Shown here one piece after another: positions 37,501-47,228 of a stretch of DNA of 64,000 nucleotides. The stretch's first letter is position 1; each line of letters begins with the position of its first letter. This stretch comes from Chrysopilus asiliformis (Eukaryota > Arthropoda > Insecta > Diptera > Rhagionidae), in contig OZ035962.1 of NCBI GenBank assembly GCA_964034945.1, forward strand, positions 28,331,530 through 28,395,529, read 5' to 3'. Position numbers and translations under genes: made by a program. Below the pieces are notes generated by a model, which was not told the DNA's origin, did not search any database, and saw only the letters and a list, made by a program, of their open reading frames with translations.

Positions 37501-40500
37501 GATGATTTCTTTTTTCTTATCAACCAAATTGTGCTCATTTATTCCAGTTTTTGTGTCACCAAATTGTTTTACACGTAGCTAGTGCTCTGTATTGTATTTA
37601 TTTAGCTGGTCTGAACGATTGTGACTTAGTGGATGGTTTAGAAGTCATTTGTAAGTTTTTGCGTTGCTTTTTGTTATGGGAAGCTGATTTCAGTGCGCCT
37701 AGAAGAACCTCACAATTCTGTAAAGCTACATTTTTGGTGCCATGACGATGATAAATATAATTTTGGGCCTATGGGGTCTGAGTTGAAACTCAGATTGGGT
37801 CTGAGTGGAAAATTTGAATGGACATTTTCATTGCACTATATTTTAGCAGTGCAGCTTAATTGGGCGATTGCAAAAATGCCTCTATAATAATCTTTATATA
37901 TAAAAATGAATCGTGGTCCGTTTGACTATCCATAACTCGGCTGAATATAATCCGATTTGCATGGGGTTTTTTTTGTTGGATTCGTATTGCAACATATAAA
38001 AACACAACGGAGCCGAAAATTGGAAATTTCTACCGGAAAAGTTGGAAAATCTTGGAAAACCGAAATTGCATACTTTCAGGGGAGCGGTTTTCTGGTTTGC
38101 ACTTTCAGTAATTCCGAATCAAAAATCTCGAATCAAAAATCTCGAATCTTTTTTCGTTTTGTTGGAAAAGTCGAGAAAAATTTTGGGGAAAAACGGGAAT
38201 ATCGGAAAAATTGAAATTTGCAGTTTGTATGGGATTTTGGTATGGAAGGAGAAAATATTGTATTTGGAATTGAAAAACGGAAAATTTTGTACCTCACAAT
38301 AATTTTATCGCCAACAGATGGCGTTACGCTCTCAGACTCGCGTTTGACAACTGAGAAATATATTCGCCCTTTCCTTATTGATGATCGATGCGAAGCGGTT
38401 GTTTATCGATATAGTGCGCAAATTATCGCTGTTTTTCCCACTTTTAAATCGTCGAAAGTATTTTATTTTGTGTACAACGAAGTGAATCAAGGTATTTACT
38501 CAGTGACCACGTGAACGTGAATGGATTGGTGTTGCATTTTGTGTTTTTTTCCAGAACATAGTGATTTCCAAAAGTGAGGTTAGCGGCACATAGAATCTGG
38601 ACTTGCATCAACACAAATTTCCTTTATTCATCCATTGCTTTTGTGCAATTTGATAATTTAAATTATTCATTTTATAGAGAACGAATTTAAATAATGTATT
38701 TTGTCACCGACCAATTCGTTTATTTAAAAAAATCTATTTGTATGGGAGAGGGAGGTAGGAGTGATCCAACTGGATAGATAAGTTGTATAAAATCATATTC
38801 TAAACACATTTCGTCGTTATAAACTTTTCGATACGATGCACCGTTTTCGAGAAAATAAGGAAGAAGTATTCAATGGGTATCGGGGAGGGGAAAGAGGTAG
38901 TCTAACTGAATTTTGATGTATAGATAAGTTATGTAAAATCATATTCAAAACATAACAAAAGCTATAATTGCCAATTTGGCAATCATTGGAGACCCGTATG
39001 GTGATATTCGTATCAAAATTCGAACAATTGTATGAAAATTCCTCTTTGAAGTAAAACTTTTCAATAAGATTTTTTAAAATTTATTCCAATCGGATTTTGA
39101 TGTATGGGAGTTTTATGTAGAATCATATCCTGAATAATTTTTGTTCTTGGACTTTTTTGATAAGATGCACCGTTTTAGAGATATTCACAAAAAACGTTTT
39201 CGTTCGTATGGGGGGTACCCCCCCCCCCCCCTCCCCCCTAATGGTCCATTTTTGCCCATTAACGAACTTAGCCTTGCATTTTACGAAAAACGGACCTGTG
39301 CAAAATTTCAAGTCTGTAGCTCAATCCGTGCGCCCGCAATCCGCGCCACAGACAAACGGACAGACAGACGGACGGACAGACAGACAGACGGACAGACGGA
39401 CAGACAGACGAACGGACATGCAAAATTCAATTTTTTTTATCATTCTAAACACACTGGTGTAATTCATTTTTGTGTGTGATGACGGGATCTTGGCGTTACA
39501 GACGGTAAAGCAAAGTTAATATACCCTTTGGTTTCACCATACGGGTATAAAAAACATTTTAGCTTTATAAATTTGTCAATGCGATTCACCGTTTTCGAGA
39601 AAATTGCGAAAAAAGTTTCATTTATATGGAGAAGGGAATGGTCCGATTTTGCCAGTTCAAGAACTTAAAATTGCCATTTACGAGAAACGCAACTGAAAAT
39701 ATTTCAAATCTCTAGCTCAATCCTTCCGAAAGTTATGATATTCACGGATATATAGACGGACAGACGACAGACGGGCAGACAGACGGTCGGACATGCTAAA
39801 ATTAAAATCTTTTGTCATTCCAAACACCCTGGTGTAGTTCATTTTTGTGTCCAGCGATTGGTTTGGTTTGATACACATATAGTGTGGAGGTCCCCAATCT
39901 GGAATGCAGCAACAAACTTATTGGGGTGCGGAAACGTTTTTTTTTTTATTTGTGAGATAGAGTTATAAATTTTTTTGATTTGTGAGATGGAGTAACGTAT
40001 AAACTCAAGAACTACTGCACCAACATAGACTATGTATCATGACCACGGTTTATAGTTAGGTGTGGTCGCGGTATCGGCTCCCCTTTCACCCCCTCGCCTG
40101 TTATCTTCTGAACCACTGAAGGGATTCAGTGTTGCGCAGGTCAATCATAAAAGAAATTTTTAACCACTCAAACTACTCCGCTCTACATGGTGCGAGCCCC
40201 CTCTCCTGCTATCTACTAAACTACAGATCGGATTTTTAAAAATTTTTAGTGTTGGATAGGTTATCTGTCAGGGTAAATTTTCGACCAATCCCCTCCTCAG
40301 CTATCTCTGAAACTATTTTATGGTTGTTCAACATATGTTACAACATAAATGCAAAAATCTTAAGTGTCTGGCAATAAGGGAATTCGCTCTATTCCCTTTC
40401 TCCCAAGCAGATGGAAAAAATATTTGCAATTTTCTTGAAAACAGTGCGTCAAACCAAAAAAAATATGAACAGAAAATTGTTTGAAATATAATTACTGCAT

Positions 40501-41157
40501 AATTTTTCTATACATCAAAATACTTTTGAAAAAAAAAGGATTTTTTCATATTCAAAAATTTATTACTACCCGGGCAACGCCGGGTTCTTTCAAGCTAGTG
40601 AGGTACAAAATCAACTTTTAGCAAAAAAAAACTGAGGGTTTTTGCGTATACAAAAATTATGGTAATCAGCGAAGTCACTGGACCTCAAATTCGGAGATTT
40701 TGTAGGTTACAAGCATTTCAATTATTTTTTTTAAATTTTCCAAAGCTGGAGCTGGGATGGTTCCCTCATAGTCTAAAGGAATACAAATTCATTAGGGATA
40801 GGACACACAAATCTGAAATCGAAGTCGTGGAACTTTCAAAAATGCCGACATTCTTCACATGTTCCTCCACGCCAAACTATGGCGAAAGTGCAATGAAAAT
40901 GTGAAAAATCTGGAAGTGACCAACGACCTTGACGATATTGCAAAACCCCATCCAACAAACCAAAAACGATTATAGGAAAGATCAGGGGTCAGCGCGAGAG
41001 GAAGCGAAAATCGCAAACAAATTCCATTGCGAATTATTTGGCATCTACGCGAAAATTACTGAATAAAATCAATATCAAGTGACCACGAGATACTTACGTT
41101 GTTTTCGTCAACGGGTTTTAACTCCTGAAGTACTTTTCTTGTTCGTGGACTGGCCAT
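34530..41157 (-). CDS. ArfGAP1: ArfGAP1: GTPase-activating protein for Arf1
   Basis: Stimulates GTP hydrolysis on Arf1 at the Golgi and so drives COPI coat cycling. Six coding exons: 41157-41098, 37404-36824, 36759-36645, 36530-36441, 35233-35174 and 35000-34530 (stop 34532-34530). Together they make 458 aa, and every joint keeps frame. The start [13 protein letters not shown] is the family N-terminus. The ArfGAP zinc finger is C22-x2-C25-x16-C42-x2-C45 with the arginine finger R50 ([17 protein letters not shown]). The 36441-36530 exon ([20 protein letters not shown]) matches the first ALPS curvature-sensing helix. The 35174-35233 exon and the start of the last exon ([26 protein letters not shown]) match the ALPS2 region. 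The tail is Ser/Asn/Gln-rich and ends DDAWDLLNN. Intron 1 (3.7 kb) carries a Helitron. Confidence 0.93.
35660..36115. repeat. Dispersed repeat shared with 53580-54260
   Basis: Ordered similarities to the 53.6-54.3 kb region include AATAACGGTAT(T/A)TCTC, the phrase CGCCATTTT, and the best match ATTTCCACCAAAAGTTGATA at 35875 and 54069. It lies in ArfGAP1 intron 4 (exons 36441 and 35233). It is probably a decayed transposon; the superfamily is not determined. Confidence 0.5.
37405..37890. other. ArfGAP1 intron 1, left flank of the Helitron
   Basis: Ordinary intron sequence next to exon 2 acceptor (37404). Nothing further recognised. Confidence 0.5.
38948..39549 (-). mobile_element. INE-1/DINE-like Helentron element (copy A)
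   Basis: Reading the minus strand, it begins TATACCCGTATGGTGAAACC and AAAGGGTATAT, closely resembling the start of Drosophila INE-1. Next come TAACGCCAAGATCCCGTCAT, a CCGTCTGTCTGTC-type microsatellite and, near the other end, the hairpin ATTGCCA-AAT-TGGCAAT followed by GCTTTTGTTATGTTT. It is collinear with the element at 51279-51816. A poly-C stretch near 39220-39238 makes part of the region hard to sequence. Confidence 0.65.
39550..39885 (-). mobile_element. INE-1/DINE-like relic (copy C)
   Basis: A second, more diverged member directly beside copy A. It has the AGCTCAATCCTTCCGAAAG phrase, the GACAGACGG microsatellite, GGACATG, and ACACCCTGGTGTAGTTCAT. The TATACCC end is not preserved. Closest in order to copies at 11410 and 48325. 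Confidence 0.5.
40599..41097. other. ArfGAP1 intron 1 between the Helitron and exon 1
   Basis: Intron sequence ending at the donor after exon 1 (41098 on the minus strand). No further element recognised. Confidence 0.5.
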
Positions 41158-41481
41158 TTTCCGAGAATCCCAAAAAAATGCTTGTCTTTGAAATTGAAAT
41201 GAAATGAAGATTTTCTACTCTAGGAATTAACAGAATTGACTTTTTGCACTGTTCCGTTTAAAGTATTATCACTCAAATATCACTTCCTGTCCGAATTTTC
41301 ATAGTTTTAACCCGAGTTTTTGGGAAAATCACTTAGAAAATCGTCCACGAACGAAAAAAGAAAATTAGTTGTCAAAGTTTTTGACGTGGAAGGTAGAGTG
41401 AGTATATAAAACTAGAGTGACTATATACATCAATACTTTTAGAGGGAAATTCAAATTTAAATTTTTTCAAACTTACAATTA
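41158..41481 (-). promoter_or_regulatory. ArfGAP1 upstream region
   Basis: Sequence immediately 5' of the ArfGAP1 ATG (41157). It is bounded by the transposable element starting at 41482, so any promoter close to the gene must fit in about 320 bp or extend through that element. No TATA box in the right orientation was convincing. Confidence 0.35.
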
Positions 41482-41998
41482 AGCGGCCCCTACACGTTCA
41501 ATCTTGCAGTCAATCATGCTGTCACAGCAAAAAGCTTATTTGCACTAGACGCTCAATCATGCACGCAAACATCACTTATTTCGAAACAGCCAAACCGACA
41601 GCACACAACACTTAATATAAATTTTAAAAAAACCTAATATAAAACAACACTTAATATAAATTTAAAAAATTTTTGTCCTTATATTTTTCACTTTCCGTCA
41701 TCCACAACTCATTTCTTTGTCGATATAACTCGAAAAAGGATTCCCAAAAAACTTTATCTTTTATATGCGACACCTTTTCACTACAAAAAATTACACTGAA
41801 ATGACGAATTGATTGACAGCATCGCCATACACGTTCAAGCATGCTGTGATTCAAAAAGCTCCCTTGAAAAATGATTTTGATTTTGGCCAGCATGCTGTCA
41901 ATCATATAATTTTGCATGACAGCATCGCCATACACGTTCAAAATGCTGTATCACAGCATGCAATGATTGACTGCAAGATTGAACGTGTAGGGACCGCT
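41482..41998. mobile_element. PIF/Harbinger-type element, 517 bp, TTA target duplication
   Basis: It starts AGCGGCCCCTACACGTTC and ends with the mirrored GAACGTGTAGGGACCGCT. It is flanked by TTA on both sides (41479-41481 and 41999-42001), the usual PIF/Harbinger target. The inverted repeat extends about 45 bp and includes CAATCTTGCAGTCAATCAT. Near the right end the phrase ACAGCATCGCCATACACGTT occurs twice. On the minus strand 41651-41941 reads FFELYRQRNELW and TESEKYKDKN, like the start of a MADF domain, an accessory DNA-binding module seen in some Harbinger systems. It lies between the ArfGAP1 start and the CFAP52 end. Confidence 0.65.
41651..41941 (-). pseudogene. MADF-like coding fragment inside the Harbinger-type element
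   Basis: About 96 codons open on the minus strand. The C-terminal part (WESFFELYRQRNELWMTES, KYKDKN) fits the first helix of a MADF domain; the rest has no recognisable motif and partly derives from the terminal repeats. It stops within the domain, so it is a fragment and not a working protein. Confidence 0.4.
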
Positions 41999-42075
41999 TT
42001 ACGGTTTTTGATGGTTTTTGCTTACGTTGATTTTTTACGAACTAATAAGACAACTGCAGAAATTTTTATCAAAAC

Positions 42076-42081
42076 TTTATT
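42076..42081 (-). terminator. Polyadenylation signal of CFAP52
   Basis: AATAAA on the minus strand, 68 bp after the CFAP52 stop codon. It is the only close match in the interval before the Harbinger-type element. Confidence 0.5.
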
Positions 42082-42148
42082 GTACGAAATTTTTAAAAAA
42101 TGATGTGAAGAAATCTTTTAAAACAAGTTTACATAAAATTCATTAAAA

Positions 42149-45100
42149 CTACTTTCGACTAGAAGCTGCCGACGAAATATTGCAAGCCTCATTTATGTCC
42201 GGTTGACTATTTAAATTAACTGGGGGGCATTCAGAGCAAACGACTGAATTGCTTTTTTTATTTCCCAATTCTTCGACACGTTCATTTCGACCTCGCGAAT
42301 TACGCCGAGAAGTAATACTACTTTTGTTAGACGAAGAACGGGCAGATGAAAATGGATCTGAATTTCTTGGCCAAAATTCCTGTAAAATCACAAATGCTAA
42401 GATTAAAAATACTGGCATTTTTTCAAAACTTGTACCTCTGGAATATCCCAAATAATAACGGCTCCATCTGAACTTCCTGTGACAAAAAACTTCCCACATG
42501 GACTGATTTTACAACTGACAATCGGTGAAGCGTGACCGTGTCCGTAACAAACCGTTACTCCTTGTTGGTAATCCCAGAGCTAAAATTTTTTTTTTAAATA
42601 TTTGGTAGTTTTGCTACGGTTTGAATTGGTTCTTGAATGGCGTGGCAACGGTTTTTCATACCTTAACGACTTGATCATTTCCAACGGATACAAAATACTC
42701 GCCCGTGCTGTTTAACGAAATGCTATTAACCGTTCCTTTACTTGATCCTTCGATTTCCCGAACCAAACTTCCATCGTACACTTCCCAATAGCTTATCCTT
42801 CTATCCGTTCCAGCAGCCAAAATCTGCACCCCGGAGGGAAAATATCGAGCGCACATGAACTGCGTGTTTGCGTATAAAACGTGTTTTCGAACTAAACGGC
42901 TAAAATGGGATTTAAAATTGTAGCATCTTTTTTGTTTTATTTATTTTTTAATTACTTGATATCCCAGATAACACAAGTTCCGTCACTACAAGCTGAAACC
43001 ACTTCTGTGTCGAATTTGTTAAAATCAATGGTTGCAATAGGCGCCGAATGTTCTTTAAGGATGCCAATTAAACTCTGTCGATGTATTTCTATTTTCCAAA
43101 CACGAACCTGTTTAGTTTTAAATAATTGCTTTAGATTTGATTATTTTTTTAAATATTTCTAACCTGTCCCTCGCAACCACCACTAACAAGAATTTTCCCG
43201 TTTGACGAAATTGCAACAGAAGTACATCCTGAAAAACAAAAAAAAAACTTTCCAATTTGAAAACAGATGACGGCTTGTCCATAAAATACGTAACACTTTT
43301 AGGGGAATGTAAGGATACTAGGGAATGTAGGGATTGTACATAGTACAAAAAATTACGGAAAAGTCCGAAGAAAAAGGAAGGTGGGGGTCCAAAAAGCCCA
43401 AAAATTTAAGTGACGTTTTTTATGGCCAGCATTTTATTAAAAATCAACCCTTATTGTGAGCATTCGGAATTGCGTAAATAAGTTTTCCGGTAATCGGTGT
43501 AAAAGCCCTTAAAACTCCATCATTCCAAGCGGAAATCAAACTGGTCCCATCATTAGTAAAAACGATTGAAGATGCCGAAAAATTATGAACCACAATTCGT
43601 AGAAGTTCCTGAAGCCGCTTAGTTGACCAGATTCTTATAGTTTCGTGGCCCGCTGTTGCAAAAACTAATGAAAAGTCTCTGAAATAAGAAAATATTTTAA
43701 TATATTTAACAGAACTATGGGTACAAAATATATACTTTGGAAAAACAATATCAAAGACTGTCGTTTTGTGACACGTTTTTAGCAATTTCAAATCGAATCC
43801 ATTTAAATTCAAATAATATACTTCACAGTTTTCAGTGCCAATTAGAAAAGTTATTTCATTCAATCTCGTGATAGATGAAACTGCCCCATTCACCTTTGCT
43901 TGATTTATCTGAAAATATCACATAAAAAAAATTAAATAATAAAAAAGCGTCTTACATTGTTTTTTTTAATGTCTCTTTCAAAGAAATTTAGACTTTAAGC
44001 TCTCCACAAAAGTTTTTATTCGCCGTTTCGCTTGTTTTTCAATAAAAATCGAAAAAATAACGCAATTTTATCAAAATATCTAAAATCACCTTTTTAAATT
44101 GTGGCCATGTTGGATTTTTATAATTCTTAAATGAAACATTTCTCTCCTCGACAAGTTCGATTACGCCATTTCCCGCTCCAATTAAAAGCTGTTTCTTATT
44201 AACAATGAAAATATCTCGAACTCCATTGATATATTTTTCACAATCCTTTCCTAACGGTCTTTTCGGATTATGGCGTCCATAGCATCCAAGAAGAACTGCC
44301 TGTCTTTCTGCTTTCATCATATTTCGATCATCGCTGCAATTTAATCGAACTTTGACCACATCACCAGTCATTGTTCCAATGTATAGATTTTGATCCGTTA
44401 GGTCTACCCTCATTCCAGTATATCGGCGCTGTAATTTCCCGACAGCAATATCTTGGACAATTAATTTTCGGGTGTTATGATCAATGTTCCAAATTCTTAA
44501 ATGTCCTAAAAAACAATTCCTTTTTATTAATAAAGTTTTTTCATGTTTATTGTAATTTAAGGATTTACTATCGCCTGCAACGATGAATACTGAACTGATT
44601 TTATGTAATTTACATAAAACAAATGGATTTCCCGTTACACGTTTTGATGCAGCCGCACCACACAGGGGCATTCTGAAAAAGTTGTCGAATTTTAAAAAAA
44701 ACTTACACAATGCTGTTAACATAAAAGATTTATGGCCGTATTTTAAAATTGGAGCCTATTTGTAATGCAAAATTCAACAATTCATGATCATCAAGATTTT
44801 GCATTTATTCAACACATGCGATTCAAGTTTTATTCCAAGTAACTTTACAGAAGATTTGTAAAAAAAAAAACAGCTTGTGAATGTAATCTAATACTAAGTT
44901 CAGACCGACACAAAATCACGTAATTTTGAAGATTTTCGTAATTTTGAACGAAATCTTGCTCGAAATCACAAGAATTCCAGTACATAAACCTGTTTTCAAA
45001 AATCATTAAAAGTATGCAATTTCCACAAAATTAGGAACGAAATCAAGCAAAAACAATGAATACAACCATGAATCACTTATTCAGCTCTCTTGAGTACATC

Positions 45101-46487
45101 ATTTTTGACATTTGTGCTGCATTGGAAAACGGAAATATAAGAAAAAGAAGCCGTATTCCACACGCGAAGAGGATACATTAGTAAACAACCTACGCGGGGC
45201 AAAAAAAAATTGACCTGTTTTTGATGCGATTAGATATGAAATGGAAAATAATTGTTTATTTTCATTACAGATAATTTCTATTGTCGTCTAAAGTGTCTAA
45301 TTCTGTTTGCACATATTTGATCGATGTTTTGAATTGTATTATTCATCATATTACTAAAATTCATAGCAATCCTACACTAAAATTCATAGCAATCCTGTAG
45401 TTGAAATGTGAAACAAAATTACCTTAATCTCTGTGTGAACACTTTGATTTAAGATCTAAATCATTTCGCCAAATTACGTGATTTTGTGTCGGTCTGAACT
45501 TAGTATAACAGACGGTTAAAAATTCGGGTTTTATAAATTTTTAGTGTGAATTTTTACATGTTGAGGATATTTTTGGGGAATATTTTTTTACTAAATATTC
45601 TACTTACCGAGTTTCAATATCAAATACAACAATCGCATCATCGTCTTGCCCACCCAAACTTACTAAATATTTGTCATTTGCTGTGAAAAGTACTGCCTGA
45701 ACTGCAACCTTAAAAAAGCTTTTATTAAAAAATGTAGGTACTAAAAAGGAAAAAAATACATTTTTAGGCACTGTGTATCAGAAATAGAAGAGACAAAAGC
45801 ATAAAAAATCAAAAAAATATTTATCTCGTTTTAAGTTTTGATACACAACGCAAAAAAATAAAAAAAAAAGTTTTTTTTAAATGTCTCTTGTTTGCTTTTT
45901 TGAATAGGAGCTTTAAAAAAAACGCCTGACAGCCGCCATTTTGTTTTTTGATTCGTTTTTTTAGCAATACCGCTATTTCGATTTCATACAAAATTTTGAA
46001 ACATTTAAGTGAGATTTTTGGGTAATACAATTTTGCAATCTAAACCGTACTGTTTTCATAATTTAATTTTAATTACTTTGTGAAGCTCATGTCTCGCAAT
46101 TTCTTTTCGTTCAATCCAGTCCCATAAAATTACATAGGCACGGAATCCCATATGGTTTACTTGACCAGATGCAATCAAATTTCCACTGGAAGAAAATAAG
46201 TATGTAAAAATAATTTTAAAATTGTTGTTTGTGAATTTTTCTTACGAAACGGAAATATCCAAACATGAAATTGCATTTGTATGACCACGAAGGAAATTCT
46301 GTTTGTTATTCGATAACGTAGTTATTGCCACCTTGCTTCCAATAGGAAATAAAATGTGCTTCTCATCTTGATGAACTTTTAAACCACCAAAAACCCCGCC
46401 ATCAAAACCAAAAATTGCGCTTGGTTCGATTTTTTTTATATCGAGAACATCGTCAGATTCACTCATTGTTTCAGACATATTTTCCAT
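42149..46487 (-). CDS. CFAP52: CFAP52 (WDR16): ciliary WD40-repeat protein
   Basis: Cilia- and flagella-associated protein with two beta-propellers that binds axonemal doublet microtubules. In flies it would be expected in sperm tails and ciliated neurons. Twelve coding exons: 46487-46246, 46185-46077, 45708-45608, 44672-44569, 44505-44090, 43908-43736, 43678-43449, 43229-43165, 43107-42956, 42899-42662, 42579-42436 and 42379-42149. They give 734 aa with all joints in frame. Diagnostic runs are ILWDWIERKEIARHELHK, LVSLGGQDDDAIVVFD, LLIGAGNGVIELVE, SLISAWNDGVLRAFTP, AAGTDRRISYWEVYDG and EYFVSVGNDQVVKVLWDY, all alignable with the vertebrate protein. Vertebrate CFAP52 is about 620 aa. The extra length is mainly the last exon, 76 codons of Ser/Asn/Arg-rich sequence after the propeller. 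The 57-bp intron at 43679-43735 is in frame without stops. Confidence 0.92.
43272..43430. mobile_element. MITE of the GTCCATAAAATACGT family in a CFAP52 intron
   Basis: GGCTTGTCCATAAAATACGTAACAC on the left mirrors GTGACGTTTTTTATGGCCA on the right. It fills most of the intron between exons 43449 and 43229. Members at 33648 and 55041. Confidence 0.55.
44894..45503. mobile_element. Tc1/mariner-type MITE, 610 bp, TA target
   Basis: The left end CTAAGTTCAGACCGACACAA is mirrored by TTGTGTCGGTCTGAACTTAG on the right. The inverted repeats run about 35 bp, to CAAAATCACGTAATTT, with one mismatch or gap. TA flanks both ends (44892-44893 and 45504-45505), the Tc1/mariner target. No transposase remains. 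It sits in the CFAP52 intron between exons 45608 and 44672 and makes up most of its length. Confidence 0.65.
45709..46076. other. CFAP52 intron 2
   Basis: Intron between exons 46077 and 45708, A/T-rich, no element recognised. Confidence 0.6.
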
Positions 46488-46619
46488 TGAAATGTTCTAC
46501 TCTAAAACCTTAGATTGTGTTTATTTTCAGTATATGATTAAACGCGGCTAAATAGAAGGGTTATTTAACGTTTGTAAACAAATTTCGGCTTTGTTTGATA
46601 CTCGTAAACTGTTCGAACG

Positions 46620-46633
46620 GTTGCCATGGCCAA
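46620..46633 (-). promoter_or_regulatory. X-box-like (RFX) site upstream of CFAP52
   Basis: GTTGCCATGGCCAA compared with the canonical X-box GTTGCCATGGCAAC: ten leading bases identical, the second half-site imperfect. RFX proteins drive many ciliary genes, so the position upstream of a ciliary gene makes biological sense. A chance half-site is possible. Confidence 0.4.
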
Positions 46634-46893
46634 AATGGCGGTTTTTGAATACCGGGTAAATTTGAAATAACATTAAGTTTCAGCCTGATAAATGTTTTTA
46701 AAAAGTCAAGATTTGTTAGTAGATTGTTATTTCGTCAATATTTGAACATAATTCTTATGACTTTTCATATTAATTTGATTAAATTTGCGCCTTTTTTCAA
46801 ATCTGAAATCGCCGAAAGTGAGTTACATGAATAAGAGAATCGATAGTGCTAGTTTTACCCGCTGCGCCACATGTTCTTTTTTGGAAAATGTTG

Positions 46894-46901
46894 TATAAAT
46901 A
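46894..46901 (+). promoter_or_regulatory. Candidate TATA box of sgl
   Basis: TATAAATA lies about 33 bp before an initiator-like TTAGTTC and about 335 bp before the sgl ATG. The spacing fits insect core promoters. Confidence 0.4.
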
Positions 46902-47228
46902 ACTTTGGACGTGCGGAAAATGGTTATTAGTTCAATCAGATAAAGGCGGTTCGTTTTCGTGGTCACTGAATTGCTATCGAAGAGGTATTGGAGAAAGAAG
47001 AAACTGGAACTACCTCAGATTTTTCATTGTGGCAGGCGGAAATTTCTCCCGAAACAGTGCGGAATCAGATAGCCATCGATTCGATTTGCATTTTGCGATA
47101 AACAAAAGTTTCTCGAGCCAACAACAACTGAAAACGGCCTTCAGTGAAATTGGTGTGGTATTCTGATAAGGAAGGAGTTCTTTGCAGATTGTGAATTTTG
47201 TTTGGGTGCCGCTTCGATAGAATTCCAA

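Larger units (their letters stand above)
37891..40598 (+). mobile_element. Non-autonomous Helitron, 2.7 kb
   Basis: The left end starts TCTTTATATATAAAAATGAA after an A, a form typical of insect Helitron 5' ends. The right end is the hairpin ACCCGG-GCAACG-CCGGGT (40568-40585), followed nine bases later by CTAG (40595-40598) and a flanking T. This fits insertion between A and T with no target duplication. The interior near 40010-40330 has repeated phrases around TATCTACTAAACTACAGATCGG, common in Helitrons. There is no Rep/helicase coding, so it is non-autonomous. INE-1-like elements at 38948-39549 and 39550-39885 lie inside. It occupies ArfGAP1 intron 1. Confidence 0.7.
46488..47228. promoter_or_regulatory. 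Divergent promoter region of CFAP52 and sgl
   Basis: The two genes start back to back with 741 bp between their ATG codons. On the CFAP52 side, GTTGCCATGGCCAA (46620-46633) matches the first half of the RFX X-box perfectly and the second half partly, 133 bp from the CFAP52 ATG. On the sgl side, TATAAATA (46894-46901) precedes an initiator-like TTAGTTC (46927-46933), giving a predicted sgl start near 46929 and a leader of about 300 nt. Both calls rest on motif matching only. Confidence 0.4.

Noticed and set aside
39155..39465. CRISPR-like array from regularly spaced GACGGACAGA units
   Set aside because: A simple microsatellite inside a eukaryotic transposon, without unique spacers.
39141..39479. 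Open frames with [19 protein letters not shown] repeats
   Set aside because: Translation of the GACAGACGG microsatellite inside an INE-1-like element, not a protein.
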